The notes: a model not told the origin generated them from the letters alone. A stretch of 64,000 bases of DNA from Oscillospiraceae bacterium (GCA_902796905.1 CADBQU010000019.1:58576-122575); one strand, 5' to 3'. Positions 17,843 through 27,708 are shown, counted from the stretch's first letter. A program made the numbers and translations.

Positions 17843-18847
17843 TTGGAAAAGCTTACCGAGCGGCAAAAAAAGATTTTGTATTTAATAGTAAAGGCGCATA
17901 TAGAAAACGGCGAACCAATAGGTTCCAAATATTTGTGCGAAACGCTTAATAATCAAATTTCCAGCGCTACAATAAGGCACGAGATGAGTATTTTAAGCGA
18001 ACTCGGATATCTTGACCAACCTCATACTTCTGCGGGCAGAATACCAACAGCCAAAGCTTACAGGCTTTATGTTAACGGTATATTAAATCAAAAAATAAGC
18101 ACCAAAACAAAAAAGACCATTGATATGATTTTTGAGAACATAAACGGAGATTACGAAAAAATAAGAGAAAGCGCGGGGCAGGCATTAAGCAATATAACAG
18201 GTTTGCCGAGCGTGTCGCTTTTATCGCATTCGGATGAAACTTATGTTAAGCGTTTAGAGCTTTTGCCTATGGGCAGAAGAACGGTACTTATGGTTTTGGT
18301 TACTTCCGACGCCATAGCAAAAAGTAAAATGTGCAAAAGCGGGTTTGATTTATCCACCGATATGATATCTCAGTTTGACAGAATTTCAACTAAAAAAATC
18401 ATCGGAACGGAGCTAAGCAAATTTTCTTCGCACTTTATACAAAAACTTGCGGCCGAAGCGGGCAATATTGCCTTAATACCGTTTTTTAACACCGTATACG
18501 AAATTATAACCGATTTAAACCATATGGAGTTAAGTTTAAAGGGACAGGAAAAATTAATTAAAAACGAAGATAATGCAGAAGCTTTGAAAATTATGGAGTT
18601 TATTGCGAGGAGAGATGCCATAATATCGGTTTTATCCAATGCGGACGATCCTATAAGCATAGTTTTCGGAGATGAAGAAAATAAAAACGGACCGCACAAC
18701 AGTATGATTGTTGCAAAGCACAGCGGCGGTAAAATAGGAGTTATCGGTCCTGCAAGAATGTCTTACGAAAATATTATTCCCAGTATTGCGTATTTTGCAA
18801 AAAAACTGGGAGATATAATAAACAAAGCGATTAACGAAATGGAGTGA
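17843..18847 (+). CDS. hrcA: Heat-inducible transcription repressor HrcA
   Basis: Winged-helix repressor that binds CIRCE and needs GroEL for activity. The N-terminus LTERQKKILYLIVKAHIENG with EPIGSKYLCE and SSATIRHEMSILSELGYL is the DNA-binding domain. HTSAGRIPTAKAYRLYV follows, and the GAF-like core ends with GVIGPARMSYENIIPSI. It starts at TTG behind AAGGAAGTGAG. The 334 aa length is normal. It is first in hrcA-grpE-dnaK-dnaJ, the classical Firmicute order. Confidence 0.97.
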   Translation: MEKLTERQKKILYLIVKAHIENGEPIGSKYLCETLNNQISSATIRHEMSILSELGYLDQPHTSAGRIPTAKAYRLYVNGILNQKISTKTKKTIDMIFENINGDYEKIRESAGQALSNITGLPSVSLLSHSDETYVKRLELLPMGRRTVLMVLVTSDAIAKSKMCKSGFDLSTDMISQFDRISTKKIIGTELSKFSSHFIQKLAAEAGNIALIPFFNTVYEIITDLNHMELSLKGQEKLIKNEDNAEALKIMEFIARRDAIISVLSNADDPISIVFGDEENKNGPHNSMIVAKHSGGKIGVIGPARMSYENIIPSIAYFAKKLGDIINKAINEME

Positions 18848-18852
18848 AAAAA

Positions 18853-19392
18853 GTGGCAGAAACAAAAAAAGAGGCAAAAGAAGCCAAAGAAAAAAAACAA
18901 TCTGCTGTTAAAAACGATTCCGCCAAATTTAAAAAAGAAATAGAAGAGCTTAAAGAAAAGCTTAATAAAGCCGAAAAAGAGGCAAAAGAGCAAAAAGAAC
19001 TTACTTTAAGAACGGCGGCTGAATTTGATAATTTTAAAAAGCGTACCGAAAAAGAAAAGTTAAGAATAGGCGAATACAGTAAAGCCGCGATTATAAAACA
19101 ATTGCTTCCGACTTTAGACAATGCTTTTAGGGCTACCGGTTTTAAAGCGGGAAGCGAAGAATATAATAAAGGAATTGAGATTATAGCCAAGCAGCTGATA
19201 GGTTTAATAGATACTTTTAAGCTGGAACCTTTAGCTAAAGAGGGCGATGAGTTTAATCCCGAAATTCACGAAGCGGTAATGTTTGCCGAAAACGAAAACT
19301 TTAAAGAAAATCAAATACAGGCTGTTTTGCAACAAGGTTACAAGTTAGGCGATACGGTAGTTCGCCCCGCAATGGTATCTGTAACTAAATAA
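18853..19392 (+). CDS. grpE: Nucleotide exchange factor GrpE
   Basis: Co-chaperone that releases ADP from DnaK. A Lys/Glu-rich coiled coil (about 5-60) is followed by RTAAEFDNFKKRTEKEK, the four-helix region, and the C-terminal beta-wing ending in LQQGYKLGDTVVRPAMVSV. I use GTG 18853, with GGAG (18841-18844, inside the end of hrcA) as ribosome site. A GTG at 18844 overlaps that site. The overlap with hrcA suggests translational coupling. Confidence 0.95.
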   Translation: MAETKKEAKEAKEKKQSAVKNDSAKFKKEIEELKEKLNKAEKEAKEQKELTLRTAAEFDNFKKRTEKEKLRIGEYSKAAIIKQLLPTLDNAFRATGFKAGSEEYNKGIEIIAKQLIGLIDTFKLEPLAKEGDEFNPEIHEAVMFAENENFKENQIQAVLQQGYKLGDTVVRPAMVSVTK

Positions 19393-19463
19393 AATAAAAC
19401 AACAACCGAAAATCTTAATAAAAAATAAAAAGATTTTTAAAATTAATAATTATGCGCAAATAC

Positions 19464-19537
19464 GGCGGCGCCAAACGGAAAAACTTTTCCGTTTGGCAAA
19501 GCCAAAGGCTTTGCCGCAAATTTTTTGCGGCGCCGCC
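19464..19537. repeat. Three-hairpin cloverleaf element F (grpE-dnaK)
   Basis: A perfect closing stem GGCGGCGCC/GGCGCCGCC (19464-19472 with 19529-19537). Arms are GCCAAACGGAAA/TTTCCGTTTGGC (19470-19497), GGCAAAGCC/GGCTTTGCC (19495-19515, loop AAA) and GCCGCAAA/TTTGCGGC (19513-19531, loop TTT). Neighbouring arms share two or three bases. It interrupts the heat-shock operon between grpE and dnaK. Confidence 0.87.
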
Positions 19538-19601
19538 TTAATAATAAAACTAACTAATTAACAAATTAACAAAGAATATTTACAAAAGGAGATAATATAT
19601 T

Positions 19602-21455
19602 ATGGGAAAAATTATTGGTATTGACTTAGGTACAACAAACTCTTGCGTAGCTGTTATGGAAGGCGGCGAAGCAGTAGTTATTCCAAACGCTGAAGGAGCA
19701 AGAACCACACCGAGTGTTGTAGCTTTTTCTAAAACAGGAGAAAGAATGGTAGGCCAGGTTGCAAAACGTCAGGCTATTACCAATCCTGACAGAACTATAT
19801 CTTCCATTAAAAGAGAAATGGGCTCTGCTTATACTGTAGAAATCGATTCTAAAAAATATACGCCTCAGGAAATTTCGGCTATTATACTTTCTAAATTAAA
19901 AGCAGACGCCGAAAGCTATTTGGGTACCACGGTAACCGAAGCGGTTATAACCGTTCCCGCATACTTTACCGATGCACAGCGTCAGGCAACAAAAGACGCC
20001 GGTAAAATTGCTGGTTTGGATGTTAAAAGAATTATAAACGAACCTACCGCAGCAGCTTTGGCTTACAGTATTGATAAAGAAAGCGACCAAAAAGTAATGG
20101 TTTACGACTTGGGCGGTGGTACATTTGATGTATCTATAATTGAAATGGGCGACGGCGTACAGGAAGTTTTGGCTACCGCAGGTAATAACCGTTTGGGCGG
20201 CGATGACTTTGATAAACGCATTATGGACTATATTATAGATGACTTTAAAAAACAGAACGGAATAGATTTATCCGGAGATAAAATGGCTATGCAGAGAATT
20301 AAAGAAGCTGCAGAAAAAGCCAAAATAGACCTTTCGGGTATGACTTCTACCGATATTAATTTACCGTTTATTACCGCAGACGCAACAGGTCCTAAACACT
20401 ATGAAACTTCTTTAACAAGAGCTAAATTTAATGAACTTACCGGCGATTTGGTAGAAGCTACTATGGGACCGGTTCGTCAGGCTTTAAGCGACAGCGGCTT
20501 AAAAACAAGTGAAATTAATAAAGTTTTAATGGTTGGCGGTTCCAGCCGTATTCCGGCAGTTATAGACGCCGTTAAAAACTTTATGGGTTCCGAGCCCTTT
20601 AAAGGCATTAACCCCGATGAATGCGTAGCGCTTGGTGCAGCTATTCAAGGCGGCGTTTTAGGCGGCGACGTTAAAGGCTTGTTGCTTTTGGACGTTACTC
20701 CGTTGTCTTTGGGTATTGAAACCATGGGCGGTATTAACACTAAAGTTATAGAACGTAACACCACTATTCCTACCAAAAAGAGTCAAATATTCTCTACTGC
20801 GGCAGATAATCAGCCTTCGGTTGAAGTACATGTATTGCAGGGCGAAAGAGAATTTGCAAAAGATAACAAAACTTTAGGTGTATTCCACTTAGACGGTATT
20901 GCTCCGGCTCCCAGAGGAATTCCTCAAATTGAAGTTACCTTTGATATAGACGCAAACGGTATAGTAAATGTTGCCGCTAAAGATTTAGGTACCGGCAAAG
21001 AACAGAAAATCACTATTACTTCAAGCACCAATATGTCTAAAGAAGATATTGATAAAGCCGTTAAAGACGCAGAACAGTATGCGGCTGAAGATAAAAAACG
21101 CCGTGAGGAAATAGACGTTAGAAACGGCGCGGACCAAATGGTATATCAAACCGAAAAAGCTATGGGCGAGATGGGCGATAAAATTTCGGCTGATGAAAAG
21201 AAAGATATTGAAGACGCAGTTGCAGCTTTAAAAGAAGCTTTAAAAGGAACAAATATTGACGATATTAAAGCTAAACAGGAAGAACTTCAAAAGAAATTCT
21301 ATGCTGTAAGCGAAAAAGTTTACAAAGCGGCTGCAGAAGCTCAACAGGCGGCAAATGCTGCAAACGGAGCAAACAATGCGGATGCACAAAACAAAACTCA
21401 AGACGGTAACAACGTGTATGACGCAGATTTTAAAGACGCAGACGATAATAAATAA
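19602..21455 (+). CDS. dnaK: Chaperone DnaK (Hsp70)
   Basis: ATP-driven chaperone of 617 aa. It begins [32 protein letters not shown] marks the second phosphate loop, and the linker [20 protein letters not shown] precedes the substrate domain. The lid is rich in Ala and Asn and ends in [11 protein letters not shown]. As in other Gram-positive DnaK proteins, a stretch of the ATPase domain is shorter than in E. coli. Codon choice shows more C-ending codons than its neighbours, consistent with high expression. Confidence 0.98.
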   Translation: MGKIIGIDLGTTNSCVAVMEGGEAVVIPNAEGARTTPSVVAFSKTGERMVGQVAKRQAITNPDRTISSIKREMGSAYTVEIDSKKYTPQEISAIILSKLKADAESYLGTTVTEAVITVPAYFTDAQRQATKDAGKIAGLDVKRIINEPTAAALAYSIDKESDQKVMVYDLGGGTFDVSIIEMGDGVQEVLATAGNNRLGGDDFDKRIMDYIIDDFKKQNGIDLSGDKMAMQRIKEAAEKAKIDLSGMTSTDINLPFITADATGPKHYETSLTRAKFNELTGDLVEATMGPVRQALSDSGLKTSEINKVLMVGGSSRIPAVIDAVKNFMGSEPFKGINPDECVALGAAIQGGVLGGDVKGLLLLDVTPLSLGIETMGGINTKVIERNTTIPTKKSQIFSTAADNQPSVEVHVLQGEREFAKDNKTLGVFHLDGIAPAPRGIPQIEVTFDIDANGIVNVAAKDLGTGKEQKITITSSTNMSKEDIDKAVKDAEQYAAEDKKRREEIDVRNGADQMVYQTEKAMGEMGDKISADEKKDIEDAVAALKEALKGTNIDDIKAKQEELQKKFYAVSEKVYKAAAEAQQAANAANGANNADAQNKTQDGNNVYDADFKDADDNK

Positions 21456-21556
21456 TTAAAATTTATTAGCGTAAGTTTTTATGTAAAATATTAAATTATT
21501 ATCAATTACGGCAATAGCAGGATTTATTCCTGCTATTGCATTAGGAGAGAACTTTT

Positions 21557-22708
21557 TTGGCTGAAAAGAGAGATTATTACGAGGTTTTGGGCATTGATAA
21601 AAATGCCAGCGAAGCCGAAATAAAAAAAGCTTACAGAGCTGCCGCAAAAAAATATCATCCGGATTTAAATCCCGGCAACAAAGACGCCGAGGCAAAATTT
21701 AAAGAAGCTGCCGAAGCATACGAGGTTTTATCGGACGCCGATAAAAAAGCGCGTTACGACCAATACGGCCATGCAGGGGTAGACCCGAATTTCGGGGCCG
21801 GCGGCGGTAACGGTGCCGGAGGTTTTAGCGGCTTTGGCGATTTCGGAGATTTAGGAGATATATTCGGAAGCTTTTTCGGCGGCGGATTCGGCGGCAGAAG
21901 GCGCAGCAATCCAAATGCCCCCAGAAGAGGTTCTGACATAGAGGAACATATTTATTTATCTTTTGAAGAAGCCGCTATGGGCTGTTCCAAAAAAATAAAA
22001 TATTCAAAAATTCATACATGTTCTACCTGTAACGGCAGCGGTGCTAAACCCGGAACGAGTAAAAAAACCTGTACCAAATGCGGCGGCAGCGGTGTTATTA
22101 ACGTAACCCAGAGAACTCCGTTTGGCGCAATGCAAACGCAAACCACTTGCGATGCCTGCGGCGGCAGCGGTACTATTATAGAATCTCCTTGCAGCGCTTG
22201 CGGCGGAAAGGGAAGAGTAAGAAAAACCGTAGAAAGGGTTGTAAATGTTCCGGCAGGTATAGACGACGGACAAATGTTAAATGTTAGAGGCGAAGGCGAC
22301 AGCGGAGCCAACAACGGTCCGGCGGGAGATTTGCATATAAGCGTTTCTATAAGGCCGCATGCTATATTTGAGCGTAACGGATATGATGTTTACTGTACCG
22401 TACCCATAACGTTTGCCGAAGCGGCGTTAGGCGCAAAAATTACGGTTCCCACGCTTTACGGTAAAGTTGAATTTAAAGTAAGAGAAGGCACACAGCCCGG
22501 CGATGAGTTTAAGCTTAAGGGTAAAGGTATACAGCGTTTAAATTCCAGCGGCAAAGGCGACCAATATGTTAAAATTAAAATAGAAGTCCCCAAAAATTTA
22601 TCAAGAGAAAGCAAAGAAGCGCTTAAAAAGTTTGACGGACTTTGCAGCGGCGCCAATTATTCGGAGCGTACGGGATTTTTTGATAAAATAAAAAGAGATT
22701 TTAAATAA
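21557..22708 (+). CDS. dnaJ: Chaperone DnaJ
   Basis: DnaK co-chaperone, 383 aa. The J-domain (1-70) holds HPD in [11 protein letters not shown] Gly/Phe-rich stretch follows (about 75-115). Four zinc repeats are present ([32 protein letters not shown]), then the C-terminal substrate domains. TTG start with AGGAGAG upstream. It completes the heat-shock operon 101 bp after dnaK. Confidence 0.97.
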   Translation: MAEKRDYYEVLGIDKNASEAEIKKAYRAAAKKYHPDLNPGNKDAEAKFKEAAEAYEVLSDADKKARYDQYGHAGVDPNFGAGGGNGAGGFSGFGDFGDLGDIFGSFFGGGFGGRRRSNPNAPRRGSDIEEHIYLSFEEAAMGCSKKIKYSKIHTCSTCNGSGAKPGTSKKTCTKCGGSGVINVTQRTPFGAMQTQTTCDACGGSGTIIESPCSACGGKGRVRKTVERVVNVPAGIDDGQMLNVRGEGDSGANNGPAGDLHISVSIRPHAIFERNGYDVYCTVPITFAEAALGAKITVPTLYGKVEFKVREGTQPGDEFKLKGKGIQRLNSSGKGDQYVKIKIEVPKNLSRESKEALKKFDGLCSGANYSERTGFFDKIKRDFK

Positions 22709-22753
22709 TTAATTTTAAAATACAAAAAGTATTAATACAAAAAGGAATAAAAA

Positions 22754-23263
22754 ATGCAAAAACATAAGGTAGAAAGAAAACAAATAAATTCTAATATGTG
22801 TTTTATTTGCGGAGTAAATAACGAAGCAGGATTAAAAATAAGGTTTTACGAAACCGAAGGAAATGAAGTTGTATGTGAATTTACACCAAGGGATATTCAT
22901 CAAAGTTATCCCGGCAGACTTCACGGAGGAGTAGCCTGTTCGGTTTTAGACGAGCTTTTGGGAAGAACCATACAGCTTTTGGAAAAAGACGCATGGGCGG
23001 TAACCGCAGACCTTAGTGTTAAATACAAAAAGCCGGTTCCTTTAAATGTTAAGCTTATTGCAAAAGCAAGGCCTTTAACCTATAGGCACGGATTATTAAC
23101 TGCCGAAGGCGAAATATATTTACCGGACGGAAACATAGCGGTAAAGGCTACCGGAAGGTTTTTTAAACAAAATGTGGAAAAAATAATAGAGAGTATGGAC
23201 GAAGAATATTCTTCCGACGAAATGTTTTATATAACGGACGAAAAAGACCCGGAGTATATTTAA
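22754..23263 (+). CDS. PaaI-like hotdog-fold thioesterase
   Basis: Probable acyl-CoA thioesterase, 169 aa. It shows CFICGVNNEAGLKIRF at the N-terminus and YPGRLHGGVACSVLDELLGR, which carries the HGG and the catalytic acidic residue of the 4HBT/PaaI family, then ADLSVKYKKPVPLNV in the central strands. The substrate is unknown. It is 46 bp after dnaJ and ends at a strong terminator, so it may be co-transcribed with the heat-shock genes. Confidence 0.85.
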   Translation: MQKHKVERKQINSNMCFICGVNNEAGLKIRFYETEGNEVVCEFTPRDIHQSYPGRLHGGVACSVLDELLGRTIQLLEKDAWAVTADLSVKYKKPVPLNVKLIAKARPLTYRHGLLTAEGEIYLPDGNIAVKATGRFFKQNVEKIIESMDEEYSSDEMFYITDEKDPEYI

Positions 23264-23276
23264 GTAGGTATAAAAA

Positions 23277-23318
23277 AGCGTTTTAGAATTTAAAAACAAT
23301 TCTAAAACGCTGAATTTT
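23277..23318 (+). terminator. Terminator after the thioesterase gene
   Basis: A 14 bp perfect stem, AGCGTTTTAGAATT (23277-23290) with AATTCTAAAACGCT (23298-23311), then GAATTTTT. Confidence 0.85.
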
Positions 23319-23386
23319 TAATGTAAATGTATTTTTAAAATTATTAAACAAATTTTTAAAAGCTTAAAAAAATATAAAGGGAAAAT

Positions 23387-23920
23387 ATGAAAAACAACAA
23401 CGGTAAAATTAATACAAACAAAATAAAAAAACATAATATACCGCCTATTTTTAGCAAAGATTCCAAAATACTTATTTTGGGCAGTTTTCCTTCGGTTATT
23501 TCAAGAGATAGGGAATTTTACTATGCTAATCCCAAAAATCGATTTTGGAGCGTTTTAGGAGCGGTTTTTAACGATATGGTACCGGAAGATACCGAAGGTA
23601 AAAAAATGTTTTTGCAAAAGCATAAAATAGCGCTTTGGGATGTTGTGGCTTGTTGCGAAATAGAAAGCTCTAAAGACAGCAGCATAAAAAATATTACGCC
23701 TAATAACATAGAATATGTTTTAAATAACAGCAGTGTGGAAAAAATATTTACCAACGGAAAAACCGCCGATAAGCTGTACGATAAATTTTTTAAAGATAAA
23801 ATAAAGCTTTTTAAACAAAACTTACCTTCCACAAGCCCTGCAAATGCGTCTTACCGTTTGGAAAATCTTATTTTAATTTGGAAAGAAAAGATAAATAAAG
23901 AAAAAAACGGCAAAAAATAA
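23387..23920 (+). CDS. DNA-deoxyinosine (hypoxanthine) glycosylase
   Basis: Member of the uracil-DNA glycosylase superfamily, family 6-like. It has ILILGSFPS near the N-terminus (motif 1), REFYYANPKNRFWSVLGAVF, which is typical of this group, and LPSTSPANA as the C-terminal motif. It would remove deaminated adenine (hypoxanthine) from DNA. Length 177 aa is normal. It has a good GGGAAAAT ribosome site and stands alone between a terminator and a three-hairpin element. Confidence 0.85.
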   Translation: MKNNNGKINTNKIKKHNIPPIFSKDSKILILGSFPSVISRDREFYYANPKNRFWSVLGAVFNDMVPEDTEGKKMFLQKHKIALWDVVACCEIESSKDSSIKNITPNNIEYVLNNSSVEKIFTNGKTADKLYDKFFKDKIKLFKQNLPSTSPANASYRLENLILIWKEKINKEKNGKK

Positions 23921-23992
23921 AAAGCAAAAACAAATTAAAAAAGGGAAGACAAAACAAAATAAAGCAAAATAAAATTTCATAAAAAAATAATA

Positions 23993-24065
23993 CTGCCGAA
24001 AGCGCCGAATAAAATTCGGCAAACCCTAAAAGGGTTTTAAGGGCGTTGCCCTTAGCTTTCGGCAG
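23993..24065. repeat. Three-hairpin cloverleaf element G, the cleanest copy
   Basis: The closing stem CTGCCGAAAGC/GCTTTCGGCAG (23993-24003, 24055-24065) is 11 bp and perfect. Three 7 bp hairpins follow head to tail: GCCGAAT/ATTCGGC (24004-24020, AAA loop), AAACCCT/AGGGTTT (24021-24037, AAA loop) and TAAGGGC/GCCCTTA (24038-24054, GTT loop). Every base outside the three triloops is paired, which defines an exact four-way junction. Confidence 0.92.
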
Positions 24066-24086
24066 AATTGTGTTTTAAAAGGAAAA

Positions 24087-25166
24087 TTAAATATCCAGCT
24101 TCATATCTCCCGCTTTTATAATATTGAGTTTTCTTAAAGCAAAAGCTACGCCGTATGCCAAAATTCCCGGTAAAATAAAATGCATAACCGCAATTTGAAT
24201 AAGGGTGTTAACGGTAGAAACCCCTGTGGCTGTCATACTTTGATAAGCCATAATTTGACCTACCAAACCGCTGGTACCCATACCCGAACCTGCCGGGTTA
24301 TTAACCATTTTTAAAATGCAGGTAGAAATCGGACCCAAAACAGCGCTTGAAATTATTGCAGGCAGCCAAATAACAGGTTTTTTAACTATATTAGGTACCT
24401 GTAACATACTTGTACCTAAGCCCTGAGAAATAAGACCCGAAACCTTGTTATCTTTATAAGAAGCCACGGCAAAGCCTATCATATTGCAACAGCAGCCTAC
24501 AACCGCGGCGCCTGCGGCAATACCCGAAAGTTTTAAAGATACGCCGATTGCCGCCGAGCTTATGGGTAAAGTTAAGAAAATGCCCATTAATACCGAAATA
24601 GCAATGCCCATTATAAACGGCTGTTGTTCTGTAGCCCACATAATAATAGAGCCCAGCCAATCCATAAATGTAACTATAGGCGGTCCTACAAGTAAACCTA
24701 CCGCGCCGCCCGAAACTATGGTGCAAAACGGAACAAGTATAATGTCCAAACCGGTTTTACCGGCAATTAAATGACCTATTTCTATTCCAATGTATGCTGC
24801 AACAAAAGCACCTAACGGTTCTCCCGGTCCGGAAAAGGCGGTAAAAGATAATCCGTTGTTTGTAACCGTCATGCCGCTTAGTAAAATTTGTTTTGAATAA
24901 GCGCCTATCATACCGGCAGCCATAGCAGATATTACAACCAAGGGTGTTTCTTTAAATTTGTAGGCTACGCCGCAACCTATTCCGGCACCGGTTAAAATTT
25001 TTGCAACCGCTGCAGCCGAAACAATATAAACGCCTATATTTCCGCCTATAAGCTTACCTATTTGCTCTAAAATAGTGCCTATAATAAGTGTGCAGAAAAG
25101 ACCTAATGCCATACCGCTTAAACCGTCAATAAAAAAGCGGTTGCACCATTTTTTAATAATACCCAT
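24087..25166 (-). CDS. PTS sugar transporter EIIC-like membrane protein
   Basis: Polytopic membrane protein, 359 aa, with about ten hydrophobic segments rich in Gly and Ala. The N-terminus FFIDGLSGMALGLFCTLIIGTI and the central EPLGAFVAAYIGIEIGHLIAGKTG fit the PTS_EIIC_2 family. These proteins resemble phosphotransferase IIC units but are often encoded without EIIA/EIIB, as here, so the substrate and even PTS dependence are unknown. It is convergent with the glycosylase gene. Confidence 0.8.
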   Translation of the reverse strand: MGIIKKWCNRFFIDGLSGMALGLFCTLIIGTILEQIGKLIGGNIGVYIVSAAAVAKILTGAGIGCGVAYKFKETPLVVISAMAAGMIGAYSKQILLSGMTVTNNGLSFTAFSGPGEPLGAFVAAYIGIEIGHLIAGKTGLDIILVPFCTIVSGGAVGLLVGPPIVTFMDWLGSIIMWATEQQPFIMGIAISVLMGIFLTLPISSAAIGVSLKLSGIAAGAAVVGCCCNMIGFAVASYKDNKVSGLISQGLGTSMLQVPNIVKKPVIWLPAIISSAVLGPISTCILKMVNNPAGSGMGTSGLVGQIMAYQSMTATGVSTVNTLIQIAVMHFILPGILAYGVAFALRKLNIIKAGDMKLDI

Positions 25167-25399
25167 AAATCCTCCGTAAAAAATTTTATTTTTATAATGC
25201 CCAAAAGTTAAAATCTTATATATTAATATTAAAAAATAAAAAACTTAAAGCGAATTTAAATTAAACTTAAATTAAAATTAAACGAAAATTTAATTTGGGT
25301 TTAATTTTTCGGTTTTTTAAAGTTAAAAAAATAAGGGTTTTTAAAATTTAAAGCATTAAAAGAATTATATTGCTTTTTTAAAGTAAAGTCAAGAAACAC

Positions 25400-25428
25400 T
25401 TGCCAAATTTTAATAAGTGTACTATAAT
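25400..25428 (+). promoter_or_regulatory. Probable promoter of the histidine phosphatase-ruvX pair
   Basis: TTGCCA (25400-25405) and TATAAT (25423-25428) with a 17 bp spacer, 32 bp upstream of the start. Confidence 0.6.
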
Positions 25429-25459
25429 TTTTATATAAATTTAAAAGGAAATGTTTATT

Positions 25460-26110
25460 ATGACTAAAGTTTATGTTGTGCGGCATCCGGAGGCCCAAGG
25501 TAATGTTGAGCGTTTTTTTCAGGGCTCTACAAATTGCGATGTTACGGAGTTGGGCAAAAAACAGCTTGAGTTTTTAAGCGAAAGATTTAAAAGTATACAT
25601 TTAGACAGTATTTATTCCAGCCCTTTAATAAGGGCGTACAAAACCGCAGAGGCTATAAATAAATATCACAATTTAAAAATAATTAAAGATAAAAATATAG
25701 CGGAAATAGACGGCGGAGATTTAGAGGGAATGCATTATAAAGATATTTATACTTCTTTACCCGAAATTTACGATATGTGGGAAAACAAACCTTATTTATT
25801 TGAATTTAAAAATGCTGAAAGTATGCGGCATTTTCATAAAAGGGTAGTAAATGAAATAATAAGTATAGCAAAGAAAAATAAGGATAAAACCGCAGCGGTT
25901 GCAACGCACGGATGCGCTATAAGAAGTATAGTTTGCTTTGCTAAGGGCTTGGATATAACGGATTTGAAAAAAATAGATTATTCGCCCAATACCGGAGTTT
26001 CGTTAATAGAATTTAACGATGATTTTAAGCCCGATTTAAAATATACGGCAGATATTACTCATTTGCCAAAAGAATATGTTTCAACTTTTAAAGTGGGTAC
26101 ATATAAATAA
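25460..26110 (+). CDS. Histidine phosphatase family protein
   Basis: Phosphoglycerate-mutase-like phosphatase, 216 aa. VYVVRHPEAQGN carries the catalytic His, SPLIRAYKTAEAI the second phosphate-binding Arg, and VATHGCAIRSIVCF the second His. The substrate (phosphosugar, alpha-ribazole phosphate or another) cannot be told. I use ATG 25460 because AAAGGAA sits nine bases before it. The ATG at 25451 abuts that site. Confidence 0.87.
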   Translation: MTKVYVVRHPEAQGNVERFFQGSTNCDVTELGKKQLEFLSERFKSIHLDSIYSSPLIRAYKTAEAINKYHNLKIIKDKNIAEIDGGDLEGMHYKDIYTSLPEIYDMWENKPYLFEFKNAESMRHFHKRVVNEIISIAKKNKDKTAAVATHGCAIRSIVCFAKGLDITDLKKIDYSPNTGVSLIEFNDDFKPDLKYTADITHLPKEYVSTFKVGTYK

Positions 26111-26161
26111 TTTTTGTTAATAATTTTTAACTGAAAGATTTTTTGTTTTTTAAGGAGTTTT

Positions 26162-26587
26162 ATGGTAATTTTAAGTGTGGATTTGGGAAAGGCAAGAACC
26201 GGTATAGCCGTAAGCGATAAAAACGAGAGTATGGCTTTTCCGAAAGATATTATAAAAGAATATAACACCGAAAAACTGGTTTTAAAAATAGCCGAACAAA
26301 TAAGACTGTATAATGCGGAGCTTGTAGTAGTGGGACTTCCGAAAAATATGGACGGTACAAAGGGCTTTAAAGCTAAAGAATGCGAAGAAACCGCCCAAAA
26401 AATAGAAGAAGTTTCTAAAGTTAAAACCGTATTATACGATGAGCGCTGCACAACTGTTTTAGCCGCAAATACTTTAAAAAGCGGCGAGGTGTTCGGTAAA
26501 AAAAGGAAAGAAGTTTTAGATTCCGTTGCAGCCGTTATGATACTTGAAGATTTTTTAAGATATAAAAAGAATAAAGAAAATTTATAA
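26162..26587 (+). CDS. ruvX: Putative Holliday junction resolvase / pre-16S rRNA nuclease YqgF
   Basis: RNase H-fold nuclease of 141 aa. ILSVDLGKARTGIAVSD has the first catalytic Asp, VVVGLPKNMDGTKG the glycine-rich central block, and LYDERCTTVLAA plus DSVAAVMILEDFL the remaining acidic residues. YqgF matures 16S rRNA in E. coli. A role in junction resolution is debated. TAAGGAG precedes the ATG. Confidence 0.93.
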   Translation: MVILSVDLGKARTGIAVSDKNESMAFPKDIIKEYNTEKLVLKIAEQIRLYNAELVVVGLPKNMDGTKGFKAKECEETAQKIEEVSKVKTVLYDERCTTVLAANTLKSGEVFGKKRKEVLDSVAAVMILEDFLRYKKNKENL

Positions 26588-26607
26588 ATATTCATACTTA
26601 AATAAAT

Positions 26608-26645
26608 AAACAGCAGAGAAATTAAAATCTCTGCTGTTTTGTTTT
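26608..26645. terminator. Bidirectional terminator between ruvX and the nucleotidyltransferase gene
   Basis: AAACAGCAGAGA (26608-26619) pairs with TCTCTGCTGTTT (26628-26639), followed by T-rich sequence on both strands. It serves two convergent genes. Confidence 0.85.
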
Positions 26646-26660
26646 TAGTATTAAACTTTA

Positions 26661-27533
26661 TTAAAAATTATAAAGACCTTTTTCGGTCATTTCATCCAAC
26701 GCCTGTTTTAATACGGGTTTATCTTCTTTGTAAGTCATACCGTACCATTTATCTTCGGCAATTAAAACCTTAACCTGTTTTTTACCTTGCTTTATAAGTT
26801 CGTCTACCAAGAAAGGCAAGAAAAATTCGGCTTTTTCATTTTGGTTGTTTTCTTCTAAAAATTTAATAAATCCCTTTTCCAAATAATCAAAAATATCGGT
26901 GCCAAAGCCCCAAAGATTCATAGAAACTACTGTTTCGGGTAAAAGCTTTTGCGTTGTGCCGTTAAATTCTTCGGTGCAGTCTGCATTTATTTTAGTATGT
27001 TCAACAATATTAATAAGTTCATTTTGGGAGCCTATTTCGCAAACGCCCCTCGAAACGGTACCGTTTTCGGTTAAAGTATTTTTTAATAAAAAGCCAACCA
27101 TAGAATAATCTTTTTTATTGTTTAAACCTTTAAAAATTTGTTCGTAAGCGCTTTTGCCGTAGTAATCGTCGGCGTTAATAACGGCAAACGGAGTGGTTAC
27201 CTTATTTTTGCAACAAAGAATAGCATGTCCTGTTCCGTAAGGTTTTACTCTGTTAGGGTTTACCGTAAAGCCGTTTGGGATTTCATCAAGCTCTTGAAAA
27301 ACATAATCAACATCTATGGTTTTAGCTATGCGGTTGCCTACTTTTTCTTTAAAATCTTTTTCTATGGCTTTTTTAATAACAAAAACAACTTTGTTAAAAC
27401 CCGCTTGTTTTGCATCAAAAACCGAATAGTCAAGCAATACTTCTCCGTTTTTGCCAATAGGTTCAAGCTGTTTAAGACCGCCAAACCGGCTTCCCATACC
27501 GGCAGCCATAACTACCAATGTTTTGTTTTCCAT
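26661..27533 (-). CDS. Sugar-phosphate nucleotidyltransferase family protein
   Basis: NTP-transferase of 290 aa. VVMAAGMGSRFGGLKQLEPIG is the nucleotide-binding signature, and FAVINADDYYG carries the metal-binding Asp. The family activates sugars as NDP-sugars, but several clostridial members work on other phospho-compounds. The substrate is not evident. A polyprenyl sugar transferase gene lies upstream in the same direction, so a role in surface polysaccharide synthesis is plausible. AGGAG precedes the start. Confidence 0.85.
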   Translation of the reverse strand: MENKTLVVMAAGMGSRFGGLKQLEPIGKNGEVLLDYSVFDAKQAGFNKVVFVIKKAIEKDFKEKVGNRIAKTIDVDYVFQELDEIPNGFTVNPNRVKPYGTGHAILCCKNKVTTPFAVINADDYYGKSAYEQIFKGLNNKKDYSMVGFLLKNTLTENGTVSRGVCEIGSQNELINIVEHTKINADCTEEFNGTTQKLLPETVVSMNLWGFGTDIFDYLEKGFIKFLEENNQNEKAEFFLPFLVDELIKQGKKQVKVLIAEDKWYGMTYKEDKPVLKQALDEMTEKGLYNF

Positions 27534-27607
27534 AATTTTTGCTCCTGATATTTTTTATATATTTTTAATATAGTTTTTTAATATAATTTTTATTTTGGTT
27601 AAATTAC

Positions 27608-27694
27608 GGCGACAAGCCCCAAAAATAAATAAAATTTATTTTTGGGCAAAAGCTTTGGCTTTTGCAAAGCCCGAAGGGCTTATGGCTTGTCGCC
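27608..27694. repeat. Three-hairpin cloverleaf element H (between two polysaccharide genes)
   Basis: An 11 bp perfect closing stem GGCGACAAGCC/GGCTTGTCGCC (27608-27618, 27684-27694). Arms are CCAAAAATAAAT/ATTTATTTTTGG (27619-27645, AAA loop), GCAAAAGC/GCTTTTGC (27646-27665) and AAGCCC/GGGCTT (27667-27681, GAA loop). Confidence 0.88.
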
Positions 27695-27708
27695 TTATGT
27701 TTTAATTT

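Noticed and set aside
23993..24065. The three-hairpin elements as ordinary intrinsic terminators.
   Set aside because: Several lie within operons, many lack a clear U-run, and the three-arm architecture is far more elaborate than needed. A role in termination for some copies remains possible.
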